Part shown: positions 13,182 to 21,556 of the stretch, piece by piece
How positions within the stretch are numbered: position 1 is the first letter of the stretch
How the letters are laid out: each line of letters begins with the position of its first letter
Assembly (NCBI GenBank): GCA_016781635.1
Contig: JADDPY010000359.1
Coordinates: 1-22,819, forward strand
Reading direction: 5' to 3'
Source of the DNA: Rubrobacter sp.
GTDB lineage: Bacteria > Actinomycetota > Rubrobacteria > Rubrobacterales > Rubrobacteraceae
Length of the DNA: 22,819 bases
Notes under the pieces: generated by a model
What the model saw: only the letters and a program-made list of their open reading frames with translations
Database searches by the model: none
What the model was told of the DNA's origin: nothing
Program-made: the position numbers and the translations under genes

Positions 13182-14870
13182 CTACCCGTCGTCCTCCACG
13201 CCGTAGGGCGCCAGCGCCCACGCGCGGGGTGCCTTCAATTCGGCGAATGCCTCCATCATCACGTCGACGGCCTCTCGCACGGGATCGCCCGGGGACGGAC
13301 GAGCGGCAGCGGGGACCGAGACCTTCAGGAGCGCGCCCGTATCTTCCCCGTCCATGCCTGCAAGGCTCCTGGCCTTCTTCAAGGCTTCGCGAAAGCCGCC
13401 GATCTCGTCCACGAGCCCCCGCTCCAGGGCCTCGGCACCAGTCCAGACGCGTCCTCCGGCGAGACCTTCGAGCGCGGCGGGGTCGATCCCGCGCCCACGG
13501 ACGACGCGGTCCTTGAACTCGTCGTAGACGGCGGCGAGTTGCTCCCGCAGTACGGAGAGCTCGTCGGCGGTCGGCTCGTGACGGGGATCGAGGAGGTTGG
13601 ATCTGGCGCCGCGCTCCACGGAGACCGGGTTGACGCCGAGGTCGCCGAGAAGTCCGGCCGTGACGGGGCGCGTCAGGATCACCCCGATGGAGCCTGTGAC
13701 GGTGTTCTCGCGGGCCACGACGTAGCTCGCCGCCGCGGAGACGTAGTAGCCACCCGAGGCCGCGGCGTTACCCATAAGGACGACGACAGGCTTCTTGCGC
13801 CGGATGCGTTCAACCTCGCGCCAGATCAGATCGGACGCGAGCGCGTCGCCGCCCGGCGAGTCAACATGAAGCAGGACGGCCCCGACCCTCCGGGCCTTCT
13901 CCGCGACGCGCAGGGCGGACACGATCGAATCGCTCCCGGCCTGCTCGCGCCCCACCAGCGGAAGCGGCACCGGGAGCTTCCGGCTCTTCCCGCGCACGAT
14001 CGCCCCCTCGACCCCGACGAGCGCCACAACCCTCCGTGCCCTCTTCCGGTATGGCATGCGGAGCGCGCGACGGGCCCAGGACCACTCCGCCAACCGGGCC
14101 CGCCTCCCCCCCTCCCCGAGCCTCCCGGATAGCTCGTCCTCGTAGAGCACGCCATCGATCAGGCCCTTCTCTTCGGCGGCCGTGGCGGTGTAAGGCGCAC
14201 CGTCGATGAGGCGTCGCGCCTCGGCAGAAGAGATTCTGCGTCCGGCGGAGATCGCATCGACGAGGGCCTCGAACCTGCGGTCGAGGAGCCTTTCGGTCTG
14301 CTCGCGGGACTCCTCGGAGAAGTCCGAGCGAGACAGGTTGTCCCCGGCGCTCTTGTACGGCGAGACGGCGACGACTTCTGTCCGGATGCCGACGCGGGAG
14401 AGGGCATCCTTGAGAAAGTTCACCCGTGCGGATATGCCCACGACGTTCAAGGACGAGAGCGGGGTGGCGAAGATTTCATCCGCGCTCGATGCGAGGTAGA
14501 AGTCTCGGCTACCGGGATCTACGAGATATGCGACCACCCTCTTGCCCCGCCCCCTGAAGCGCTCCAACTCGCGGCGCAACTCTTCGAGGGAGGCCCAGTC
14601 CGCGCCAAGGTTCTCGACGCGCAAGACGACGCCCGTAGGTCGGCCATCGGCGAGGATGCGATCGAGACGCGAGCGGATACCCTCGAGACTCGGACCGGAA
14701 GGACCGGGTGCCAGGCGGCGGCGCAAGAGACCTCTCCTTCTCGGCTCGAACTCGGGCAGGGAGCCGGAGACCGGGATCCAGACAAAGTCCGGGGGCCTCC
14801 GAAAGACGCGCACGAGCGCGTTCCTCAGGAGACGGTAGAGGTTCACAATGGCGTTTATCAGGAGGCCCAT
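13182..14870 (-). CDS. sppA: Signal peptide peptidase SppA, long (67-kDa) type
   Basis: This 562-residue serine protease has the duplicated ClpP-like fold of E. coli-type SppA. The catalytic lysine is in the N-terminal half at [11 protein letters not shown] (Lys173) and the nucleophilic serine in the C-terminal half at NAAASGGYY (Ser372). They are 199 residues apart, nearly the same as in E. coli SppA (209 and 409). HVDSPGG (335-341) and VTGSIGV (391-397) line the substrate groove. The first ~25 residues are hydrophobic and basic and may anchor it to the membrane. It would degrade cleaved signal peptides in the membrane. The ATG has TACATT 7 nt upstream, so the message may be leaderless. Two membrane protein genes follow in the same direction. 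The divergent neighbour is a Fur-family gene. Confidence 0.93.
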   Translation of the reverse strand: MGLLINAIVNLYRLLRNALVRVFRRPPDFVWIPVSGSLPEFEPRRRGLLRRRLAPGPSGPSLEGIRSRLDRILADGRPTGVVLRVENLGADWASLEELRRELERFRGRGKRVVAYLVDPGSRDFYLASSADEIFATPLSSLNVVGISARVNFLKDALSRVGIRTEVVAVSPYKSAGDNLSRSDFSEESREQTERLLDRRFEALVDAISAGRRISSAEARRLIDGAPYTATAAEEKGLIDGVLYEDELSGRLGEGGRRARLAEWSWARRALRMPYRKRARRVVALVGVEGAIVRGKSRKLPVPLPLVGREQAGSDSIVSALRVAEKARRVGAVLLHVDSPGGDALASDLIWREVERIRRKKPVVVLMGNAAASGGYYVSAAASYVVARENTVTGSIGVILTRPVTAGLLGDLGVNPVSVERGARSNLLDPRHEPTADELSVLREQLAAVYDEFKDRVVRGRGIDPAALEGLAGGRVWTGAEALERGLVDEIGGFREALKKARSLAGMDGEDTGALLKVSVPAAARPSPGDPVREAVDVMMEAFAELKAPRAWALAPYGVEDDG

Positions 14871-14953
14871 GAGACCTAATGTACATGCGGACGGCGAAAC
14901 GGGTTGTGATAGACTTTTCCAGGAATGGTTATTGATCGGGGAGCGTGGCAGAG

Positions 14954-15385
14954 ATGATCGGTGTGGCGGAGCGCGACGTGCGCGAGAAGTTCCGGCGGTC
15001 GGGTTACACCCTGACCAGCCAGCGGCGCGCCGTCCTCGACGCCCTGAAGGAGTTCAAGGGGCATCCTTCGGCCGAGGAGGTCTACCTCGCCGTCAAGAAG
15101 AAGAACCCGAAGGTGGCCTTGGGTACCGTGTACCAGGCCCTCTCGGTCCTGGAGGAGATCGGCTTGATCTGCGCGAAGCGTTGGTCCGAGTCCCCGGTTC
15201 GTTACGACCTCAACATCGAGCCCCACCACGACATCCGTTGCACGAGTTGCGGCGCGGTCGAGGAGATCCCGGGGGTAGACCTGGGCGATCTCTACGAGAC
15301 CGTTCGGGCCAATACCCCTTTCGAAGTCACCGAGACAACACTCGTCATCGAGGGCGTGTGCCCGTCCTGCCGCTCCGCTAACTAA
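14954..15385 (+). CDS. Fur/PerR-family regulator with mixed ligand set
   Basis: This 143-residue protein aligns without gaps to B. subtilis PerR from the start through the last zinc site. Zinc cysteines are at 96, 99, 136 and 139, identical positions. Of the PerR sensing ligands, His37, Asp85 and His91 are kept, but His93 is Asp (HHD) and Asp104 is Glu (VEEI). Glu at the last position is Fur-like. It may be a PerR-like protein with altered metal or peroxide response. The winged helix is at ~38-66 (HPSAEEVYLAV, GTVYQALSVL). ATG 14954 is chosen because the numbering then matches PerR and GGGGAG lies 10 nt upstream; GTG 14945 is an alternative. It is divergent from sppA with an ~80-bp spacer. 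Confidence 0.85.
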   Translation: MIGVAERDVREKFRRSGYTLTSQRRAVLDALKEFKGHPSAEEVYLAVKKKNPKVALGTVYQALSVLEEIGLICAKRWSESPVRYDLNIEPHHDIRCTSCGAVEEIPGVDLGDLYETVRANTPFEVTETTLVIEGVCPSCRSAN

Positions 15386-15406
15386 GCGGCCCGCCGCGAA
15401 AGCGAA

Positions 15407-15419
15407 GGGTACTTTACCC
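15407..15419. repeat. Small palindrome in the spacer before the coiled-coil gene
   Basis: GGGTA-CTT-TACCC is a perfect 5-bp inverted repeat. TTTACCC recurs at 15434-15440, about 21 bp downstream, beside a TATAAC hexamer (15427-15432). The group could be an operator and promoter, but no -35 partner is convincing. Confidence 0.3.
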
Positions 15420-15480
15420 GAACCCCTATAACGTTTACCCTGACCCCCGTGTTTGCGTACAGCATACCTACGATTTTCGC

Positions 15481-15504
15481 GTGAGCGGAGGCGAATCGGT
15501 TTGA
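15481..15504 (+). CDS. Seven-codon ORF overlapping the coiled-coil gene start
   Basis: GTG at 15481 opens MSGGESV and stops with TGA at 15502-15504, sharing TTGA with the TTG start of the next gene. TACGAT lies 6 nt before the GTG, so a leaderless message could begin exactly here. The Shine-Dalgarno of the coiled-coil gene lies inside this ORF. It may serve coupling only; the peptide is probably not functional. Confidence 0.3.
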   Translation: MSGGESV

Positions 15505-17468
15505 AAGAGGGACACGTAGACCCGGCGCGCGAGCTCGAGGAGCAGATGCAGGCCGCCGACGCTCTGATCGAAAGCTTGGAATCCGAGATCATCCAGCTGC
15601 GAAGCGACCTGAACAACGCCTCCGGCGCGCTGCGTAAGGCTCAGTCGGAGATCTCCGCGCGTGGGGATTCTCTCGGCGAGGAAGATCGCCTCCGGGGCGA
15701 TCTCGAGGCCGCGCAGGAGGAGATCGTCTCCCTCCGCGACGAGTTGAGCGACCTCAGGCGGGAATACGCGGACGAGCAGCTGCGGCTCCGAAACGAACAT
15801 ATCTCGGGGATGGCCGCGCTCCGTGAGGAGCTGGAGGAACAGCGCCGGGTGGACCTCGAAGCCGCCGTGTTCGAGGGTAAGGTGGGGGCGCTGAGGGAGG
15901 AGTTTCGCAAGGAGCGGACGGCCCTCGAAGAGCGCCACACAGCCGAGGTTCAGGAGCTCAAAAGCGCGGCCGAGCGGTGGGAGGAGAAGCTCAGGGCCGG
16001 CTACCACGACCTCGAAGAGCGCCACAAGGCCGAGGTCGAGCATCTGGAGACGCAGCGCGTCCAGGAGATCCGGGCGCTCCAGAAGAGCTACGCCGACGAG
16101 ATGGACGCCCTCACCCGAGAGCACCGGGACGAGACGGATTCCCTAAAGAAGGCGCACGGGGCGGAGATCGAAAAGCTCCGCAGAAGGACCGAGAGCGAGA
16201 AGATAGAGTTGGAGCGCTCCATCCGGGAAGAGTTGGGACGCGGCCTCGACGAGGAGCGGAGCGCCGAGAGGGAGCGCCACAAGGCCGAGCTTCAAGCCCT
16301 GAGGAGTGCGGCGGCCGGACGTGAGCTCGACATCCAGAAGCAGCTCCGGGCGGAGACAGAGGGCCGCCGGGTCGAGGTCGAGGCGTTGCGAATCGAGCTG
16401 GAATCCGTGGCGGTGGCGGCCGAGGAGCGACGCAGGAAAGAGGTCCGCGAGGTCAAGGGGATGGCAGAGGGGCGCGAGCGGGAGCTTCGCCGGTCATACG
16501 CGCAGCGCCTGGCGGAGGAGAAGGAGGCCGGGGAGAAACGCGCCGAGTCGCTCAAGGCACAAAGAGAGGCGGACATCCGCTCCCTGAAGGAGCGCCAGGC
16601 CAAAGAGCTCGCCGACGCCCGGCGGAAGCTCCAGGAGATCCTCGACGGCCAGGAGGAGAAGCAGAAGTCGGAGCGCGCCGGGCAGGAGGAGCGTACCGAA
16701 GGCATGGAGGCCCGCCAGGAGTCCGAGGCCCGTGTCTACGGGGAGCGCCTCGCGGAGATCGAGCGCGAGAGGGCGCAAGAGCGCAGGACGACCGAGGAGA
16801 CTCTGCAGCGGCGCGACCGCGAGCACGCCGAGAAGCAGGCGCGGCTGGAGGACCGCCTCGCCGAGCTGCGCGAGGCGCTGGAGGAACAGGGGACGGTCAC
16901 GGCCGAGCTCAGGGAAGCCCTGGAAGCGGCGAGGGCCGGGGGTCGGCAGGAGGCAGAGCCCGAGCAGCAGCCCACCGAGGACGGCATGGAGGGGCGGCTG
17001 AAGGAGGCCGACTCGGCTCGGCTTCTTGCCGAGGAGCGGGCGGCGGATCTGAAGCGGCACCTCGCGGAAGCGGTGGAGGCCGGACGAAGGCGGGAGGTAG
17101 AGCTAGAGGAGGCACGCCAGGCCCTAAAGCAGGCCGCCTCCCCCGAGCAGCGTCTCCGCGCGGGCATCTCGATCTTCAACGAGAGCGAGCACACGCGCAC
17201 GGTCGCCTCCATCTCCAAGGCCCTGGGGCTCCCGAAGGTCCACGTCGGCACCGACGATGGGGCAGCGGGAAAGCCGGTCGTCACGTTCATGTGGAGCGAG
17301 ATGGCCTGGCGCCGCTACGTCTCGGACCCGACCGAGGGCGTCGAGGAGCCAAGGGTTTACCTGATCGGGGCCGGGGACGATCCGTCCGAGATACACGAAC
17401 CCGGCCGCAGGCCGAACGCCCGCATGGACGCCCAGGGGCGCATCCTGCTCGGCGTGCAGGCGAGATAG
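15501..17468 (+). CDS. Long coiled-coil protein with a distinct C-terminal domain
   Basis: The 655-residue protein is almost entirely charged alpha-helix from about residue 8 to 545, rich in Glu, Arg, Lys, Ala and Leu with heptad spacing. It has no signal peptide or membrane span. Repeated units around ERHKAEVxxL recur near residues 143, 172 and 257, two of them sharing an exact 18-bp DNA repeat. The last 100 residues differ in composition: ISIFNESEHTRTVASISKAL, GLPKVHVG, FMWSEMAWRRYVSDP, EPRVYLIG and a final GRILLGVQAR. This looks like a small globular domain of unknown family. The TTG start is chosen for the GGAGG 9 nt upstream; the frame could extend to 15453. The rod-plus-head layout suggests a scaffold or cytoskeletal role, but this is inference. 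Confidence 0.8.
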   Translation: MKEGHVDPARELEEQMQAADALIESLESEIIQLRSDLNNASGALRKAQSEISARGDSLGEEDRLRGDLEAAQEEIVSLRDELSDLRREYADEQLRLRNEHISGMAALREELEEQRRVDLEAAVFEGKVGALREEFRKERTALEERHTAEVQELKSAAERWEEKLRAGYHDLEERHKAEVEHLETQRVQEIRALQKSYADEMDALTREHRDETDSLKKAHGAEIEKLRRRTESEKIELERSIREELGRGLDEERSAERERHKAELQALRSAAAGRELDIQKQLRAETEGRRVEVEALRIELESVAVAAEERRRKEVREVKGMAEGRERELRRSYAQRLAEEKEAGEKRAESLKAQREADIRSLKERQAKELADARRKLQEILDGQEEKQKSERAGQEERTEGMEARQESEARVYGERLAEIERERAQERRTTEETLQRRDREHAEKQARLEDRLAELREALEEQGTVTAELREALEAARAGGRQEAEPEQQPTEDGMEGRLKEADSARLLAEERAADLKRHLAEAVEAGRRREVELEEARQALKQAASPEQRLRAGISIFNESEHTRTVASISKALGLPKVHVGTDDGAAGKPVVTFMWSEMAWRRYVSDPTEGVEEPRVYLIGAGDDPSEIHEPGRRPNARMDAQGRILLGVQAR

Positions 17469-17570
17469 CCCTCACCCCCTCGCCTTCCTTGCCGTAGCGA
17501 GAGCCGGCTCGGGGGCCGCGAAGCTTCGTCGGACATCTTCGGAGCTCGCTACCCGACGGGTCATCGGCGC

Positions 17571-17576
17571 TACACT
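17571..17576 (+). promoter_or_regulatory. TACACT -10 element of the YgjP-type peptidase gene
   Basis: TACACT lies 7 nt before the GTG at 17584, the same hexamer and nearly the same spacing as at the fur gene (7942). No Shine-Dalgarno is visible, so the message is probably leaderless. No clear -35 is seen. Confidence 0.4.
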
Positions 17577-17583
17577 TGCTCAC

Positions 17584-18204
17584 GTGTCGAAGGCCGAGCA
17601 AGAGAAGATTCTCCTCGTGGAAGGTACGGCCCTGACCCTGCTCGTCGAGCGCAAGGGGCGGGTGAAGAACGTCAACGCCCGCCTCAAGGGGTCCGTGCTC
17701 CGGGTGAGCGCGCCGCCCGGGATGCGGGAGGAGGACCTCGCGCCCGTCGTCGAGGGGCTGGCCCGCAAGCTCTTGCGCCGCGTCCACGCGAAGCGAGTCA
17801 ACGAGGAAGGGGAGGCCCTCGCCCTTGCCCGCAAGATCGCCGCGCGCTTCCCCGACCCTCCATCCGTCCGTAGGGTGCTCTTCTCGACCACGCAGCACTC
17901 GCGCTGGGGCAGCTACAGCCCGCACACCGACACCGTCAGGCTCAACGCCGTGCTGCGGAGCATGCCCCGGTGGGTACTCGAAGCCGTGGTCGCGCACGAA
18001 CTCGCCCACGCCGTCCACCCCGACCACTCCCCCGCTTTCTGGCGCCTCCTGCGGGACGTTTGCCCCGAGACCGACCGGGCCAGATCTTTTCTCGCCGGCG
18101 TAAGCTGGCTCGCACACCACCACGCACAGCTGCCACCCGTCGAGCGCGAGATTCTGGGCATGGCAGAAGGGGCAGCCCGGAAAGATCGGCCCGATTCTCG
18201 GTAG
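17584..18204 (+). CDS. YgjP/DUF45-type zinc metallopeptidase
   Basis: This 206-residue protein has the YgjP-like (M48-related, DUF45) plan. An N-terminal beta-rich part contains RKGRVKNVNARLKG and VSAPPG, then SRWGSYSPH, then RLNAVLRSMPRWVLEAVVAHELAH. Zinc ligands are His138 and His142 of HELAH, and His148 in the HPDHSPAFW extension; Glu139 is catalytic. The SRWGSxS segment is diagnostic for this family. It is predicted soluble. Its substrate is not known; homologues are often linked with restriction or quality-control functions. The GTG start lacks a Shine-Dalgarno but has TACACT 7 nt upstream. It precedes the DinG-type gene by 141 bp in the same direction. Confidence 0.88.
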   Translation: MSKAEQEKILLVEGTALTLLVERKGRVKNVNARLKGSVLRVSAPPGMREEDLAPVVEGLARKLLRRVHAKRVNEEGEALALARKIAARFPDPPSVRRVLFSTTQHSRWGSYSPHTDTVRLNAVLRSMPRWVLEAVVAHELAHAVHPDHSPAFWRLLRDVCPETDRARSFLAGVSWLAHHHAQLPPVEREILGMAEGAARKDRPDSR

Positions 18205-18207
18205 AAC

Positions 18208-18248
18208 CCGGTCTCTCGGGGGCGATGTTCGGGTCGGGCGAAGACCGG
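18208..18248 (+). repeat. 7-bp inverted repeat after the peptidase gene
   Basis: CCGGTCT (18208-18214) and AGACCGG (18242-18248) are exact reverse complements with a 27-nt loop. It may act as a weak terminator before the dinG promoter, but there is no T run. Confidence 0.3.
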
Positions 18249-18295
18249 TAAGACAGGCTCGCTACGGTAACGCGCCCTTGCGGGCCACGCATTTT

Positions 18296-18309
18296 CGAAC
18301 CGGGGCTCG
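18296..18309 (+). promoter_or_regulatory. Probable LexA/SOS box of the DinG-type gene
   Basis: CGAAC-CGGG-GCTCG matches nine of ten fixed bases of the Gram-positive/actinobacterial LexA consensus CGAAC-N4-GTTCG. It lies 37 nt before the ATG. A GATAAT -10 candidate follows at 18329-18334; the box covers the expected -35 position, as needed for repression. DinG is a known SOS gene in E. coli. Confidence 0.5.
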
Positions 18310-18345
18310 CAATCCGGACAATGGCGAGGATAATCTTCGAGGATC

Positions 18346-20343
18346 ATGGGAACGCGAGGAAGACATTCGGGGAGCGGCAGCGCGGTTGGACCCGAGGCGC
18401 TCTTCGCCACCGACGGGCCATTCGCTGCCCGCAAGCCGGAATACCGGCGCCGCCCCGAGCAGGTAGAGATGGCCCACGCCGTGGAGCGGACCTTCCGCGA
18501 GAAGGGGGTGCTGCTCGCCGATGCTCCTACGGGGACCGGCAAGAGCGCCTCGTACCTCGCCCCCGCGATCCTGCGCGCCCTCCGCGCCGGCGAGAAGGTC
18601 CTGGTCTCGACCGCCACGCTCGCCCTGCAGAACCAGCTTCTCGCCGAGGACGTGCCCGTCGTCTCGGCCGCTTCGAGCTCGCTCCTCGGCCAGCCCGAGG
18701 AGGAGGGCATAGCTTACGCGGTGATGAAAGGCCGCCGAAACTTCCTCTGCGGCCAGCGCCACGAGGATACCCTGAGGGAGGGTACGCTCCTCGACGGAAA
18801 GCTCGTCTCGGGCCTGGATCGTTGGGCCGTCGAGACGGAGACCGGGGACCGGGAGGACCTGGACTTCCCGGTCCCCGCGTGGGCCTGGCTCGAGGTCGCC
18901 TCCGACGGGGAGGACTGCGCGCCCAAGGGCTGCCGGTTCCGTGAGGGCTGCTTCTACTACGCTCACAGGGAAGAGGCCCAGGAAGCGGACCTCGTGATCG
19001 TCAACCACGCCCTCCTCATGGCGAACGTCGCCTCCGGCGGAAACATTCTCGATACAGAGGGCCGCCACCTCATAATGGACGAAGCCCACGTACTAGAAGA
19101 CGTCATGTCCGAGACCCTCGGGGTCCGGGTCTCCTACGGGCGCGTCCGCTACGCCATGCGCCAGGCAAAGAAAAAGTCCGAGGGGGCCGCCGCACACGCC
19201 GACCGGGCGGAGATGGCCGCCGAGATCTTCTTCGGTGAGCTCGAGGCGAACGGCACCCTCGGCAGCGAGAAGGCCGCCCCCCGCGCCTACCGGACGCTCA
19301 AGGACGCGCTCACATCGGTTTCGGAGGCGCTCGCCAACGACCCCAAGGAGGAGGCGAACAACCTCACCAGTATGGTCGTACGCCTCCTCGGAGATCTCCG
19401 CTTCTTCTACTCCAAACCCGAGGAGGAGTACGCCTACGCCGTGGTGGAGGGCCGCAGATCCTTCCGGCGAGGCCGCAAGGGCGGGGTGACGGGCGAGCCC
19501 CTTCCGGAACTCAAGGCCTGGCTCGTGGACACGGGCAAGGCCTTCCGGGAGGAGCTGCTCCCCCTCTTCGGGGACGGTGGGGTGATGCTGACGAGCGCGA
19601 CGCTCGCAACGGGCTCCGGGGATCAGCGCTCCTTCTCCTACGCGAAGGGCCGGCTCGGCCTCGACGATCCCCTCAAGGGGAAAGCCATCCGGGAACACCT
19701 CGGCTCGGAGGTATTCGACTATGCCTCGCGATGCCTTCTGTACGTCGACGGGGAACAAAGAGTATCTCCCGGCGTACTCCAGGGCATTCCAGCGGCGGAG
19801 CGCGAGGCCACGGCGGGCGCGAAGCGCGCCGAGGAACTGGTACGGCTCTCGGGGGGAAGGGCTCTCGTGCTGCTCTCCACGAGCCGGGCGGTCGAGGCGT
19901 ACAGGCGTGTCTTCGCTCCGCCCTTCCCGGTACGCTTCCAGGGCGACGATTCCCCGGGACGGCTCGTGCGGTGGCTCAAGGAGACGGAGGGCGCCGTCCT
20001 CGTGGGGACCCGCTCCTTCTGGACCGGGGTGGACGTGCCCGGGGAATCGGTCTCCCTCGTAGTAATAGACCGGGTCCCCTTCCCCGTCCCCGACGACCCC
20101 GTTATCAAACGCCTCTCCGAGCGGGCGGGCAAGGACTGGTTTCGCGCCGTCTCGCTGCCCAAGGCGCAGGTAGCCCTCAGGCAGGGAGCGGGACGGCTCA
20201 TGCGCCGAGACACCGACCGCGGCGTGATCGCGCTGCTAGACCCCAGAATTCGCCAAAAAAACTGGGGCAAGGCGATTCTCGCAAGCCTCCCCCCAGCCCC
20301 AGTCACGGGCTCCCTGCAGGAGGTCGAACGCTTCTTCGAATAA
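18346..20343 (+). CDS. dinG: DinG/XPD-like iron-sulfur DNA helicase
   Basis: The 665-residue protein is a superfamily 2 helicase of the DinG/XPD branch. Walker A is APTGTGKS (60-67), motif Ia is STATLALQNQL, the DEAH box is MDEAH (244-248), and motif VI is QGAGRLMRR (613-621). Four cysteines at 135, 191, 196 and 202 lie between motifs Ia and II, the place of the 4Fe-4S cluster. FWTGVDVPGESVSLVVIDRVPF is a typical motif V region. It should unwind DNA 5' to 3', resolving R-loops, D-loops or G-quadruplexes. No exonuclease domain is attached. The ATG has GAGG 3 nt upstream, rather close. A near-consensus SOS box precedes it. Confidence 0.9.
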   Translation: MGTRGRHSGSGSAVGPEALFATDGPFAARKPEYRRRPEQVEMAHAVERTFREKGVLLADAPTGTGKSASYLAPAILRALRAGEKVLVSTATLALQNQLLAEDVPVVSAASSSLLGQPEEEGIAYAVMKGRRNFLCGQRHEDTLREGTLLDGKLVSGLDRWAVETETGDREDLDFPVPAWAWLEVASDGEDCAPKGCRFREGCFYYAHREEAQEADLVIVNHALLMANVASGGNILDTEGRHLIMDEAHVLEDVMSETLGVRVSYGRVRYAMRQAKKKSEGAAAHADRAEMAAEIFFGELEANGTLGSEKAAPRAYRTLKDALTSVSEALANDPKEEANNLTSMVVRLLGDLRFFYSKPEEEYAYAVVEGRRSFRRGRKGGVTGEPLPELKAWLVDTGKAFREELLPLFGDGGVMLTSATLATGSGDQRSFSYAKGRLGLDDPLKGKAIREHLGSEVFDYASRCLLYVDGEQRVSPGVLQGIPAAEREATAGAKRAEELVRLSGGRALVLLSTSRAVEAYRRVFAPPFPVRFQGDDSPGRLVRWLKETEGAVLVGTRSFWTGVDVPGESVSLVVIDRVPFPVPDDPVIKRLSERAGKDWFRAVSLPKAQVALRQGAGRLMRRDTDRGVIALLDPRIRQKNWGKAILASLPPAPVTGSLQEVERFFE

Positions 20344-20377
20344 TTCCCCGAAGTAAACCGCCACCCGTCGGCGCGGA

Positions 20378-20881
20378 CTACTGCCCTTCGGAGGCGGAGG
20401 CTTGCTGTCTCGCCTGCTCCCTCCGGCGCCGGATCTCCCGCTTGCGGAGGACTTCAGCGTTGTGCGCGTAGATAGTTTCGCCCCGGCGGGATCCCACATA
20501 GGAGGCCGCGACCACCGCCACGAAGAGGACGATCGACAACAGCATGCTCGTGGGGGTTCGAAGGTTAGCAAAGGGATCGTTGTCGGCACCGAGCAGTGAG
20601 GTAAACAGGTTGACGACCGGGGTGACGGCGAACGAGATAAGGCCGACAAGCGTCCCGTGCAGCCTGCGGCGGGACGGGGCACGGTAAGAGGCGAACATGC
20701 CGCCCCAGTAGAAGGAGAAGGCGGCAGCGAAGATTAGCAGTATCACCGGCAGGGCGGTCAAGGCCAGATTTTGGCCGAAGAAGCGCGTAAAAACAGGCGC
20801 CATGATCCCGAGTACTATCAGCACCCCAATCCCGAGGGCCAGAAGGATCCCAACAAGCACGGCGCCAACGCTCTTCTTCAT
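20378..20881 (-). CDS. Membrane protein of unknown family with basic tail
   Basis: The 167-residue protein has four hydrophobic stretches (~6-31, 39-66, 76-97 and 112-130), with KK at the start and a basic, probably cytosolic tail containing RKREIRRRREQARQQ. A loop with ADNDPFANLRTP lies before the last span. I do not recognise the family. The ATG has only a weak AGGAT nearby; TAGGAT 6 nt upstream could be a -10 hexamer. It converges with dinG, with 34 bp between stops and no obvious terminator. Confidence 0.7.
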   Translation of the reverse strand: MKKSVGAVLVGILLALGIGVLIVLGIMAPVFTRFFGQNLALTALPVILLIFAAAFSFYWGGMFASYRAPSRRRLHGTLVGLISFAVTPVVNLFTSLLGADNDPFANLRTPTSMLLSIVLFVAVVAASYVGSRRGETIYAHNAEVLRKREIRRRREQARQQASASEGQ

Positions 20882-20942
20882 GCCCCTATCCTACCAACTC
20901 GGCCCAGGTGGCCCGGTAGCAGCCTTCACCATGGGCACTCCG

Positions 20943-21464
20943 CTAGCCCTCGGAGAGGGCGCCGACGAGCTCTCGGCAGAACGATGGGATGTCAGGGACG
21001 ACGCGCCCCCACACCAGGTTCCCGTCGCGGAAAGCGGGCTTATCGACCCAGGTGGCGCCGGCGTTGACCAGATCGTCCTTTATCCCGAGGGAGCCCGTAG
21101 CTCTTGCGCCACCGACGATCCCCGCGGAGATAGCCACCAGCCCACCGTGGCAAATGATACCCACGACCTTGCCGCGCTCGTGTACCGCCCGGACGAGGTC
21201 CGTAACCTCCTTGTACCGTCGGAGCTTATCCGGAGCCCAGCCACCTGGGATGACGATCCCGTCCAACTCATCAGCGTTCACGTCGTTCGCCGTGGCGTCC
21301 GCACGGGCCTCCAGGTAGTTTTTGCCCGAGAACGGCCCCTCGCCAGGACCGACGGAGATCACCTCCGCCCCTTCCTCTCTGAGGCGAAAAACCGTCACCC
21401 AGTACTCCAGATCCTCGAACCCGTCGGCGACCAGGACCACGATCCTTTTCCCCTTGAGCCTCAC
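20943..21464 (-). CDS. DJ-1/PfpI-family protein
   Basis: This 173-residue protein belongs to the PfpI branch of the DJ-1 superfamily. The nucleophilic cysteine is in VVGIICHGG (Cys105, followed by His106), and the partner Glu17 is in LVADGFEDLEY. IVIPGGWAPDKLRRY is the typical loop. It is cytosolic, usually hexameric or trimeric. Reported activities include glyoxalase/deglycase and protease; which applies here is unknown. The GTG start is supported by GGGGGAGG 3-4 nt upstream. It lies 92 bp downstream of recQ on the same strand and 61 bp upstream of the membrane protein gene. Confidence 0.88.
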   Translation of the reverse strand: MRLKGKRIVVLVADGFEDLEYWVTVFRLREEGAEVISVGPGEGPFSGKNYLEARADATANDVNADELDGIVIPGGWAPDKLRRYKEVTDLVRAVHERGKVVGIICHGGLVAISAGIVGGARATGSLGIKDDLVNAGATWVDKPAFRDGNLVWGRVVPDIPSFCRELVGALSEG

Positions 21465-21556
21465 GAGCCTCCCCCTCTCATCGATCCCTCGCTGCCGGTC
21501 CTCGATCCCGGGGCCCTTATGGTGGCACCGTTCATCGTCGACGACCGCATTCTAGA

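Noticed and set aside
15468..16124. A 218-codon minus-strand frame rich in Leu.
   Set aside because: It mirrors the coiled-coil gene: GAG/CTC codons give Leu on the other strand. No start site or motif.
20540..20570. GGTTCGAA resembling a tRNA T-arm.
   Set aside because: It lies inside a coding frame and no acceptor or anticodon stem can be formed around it.
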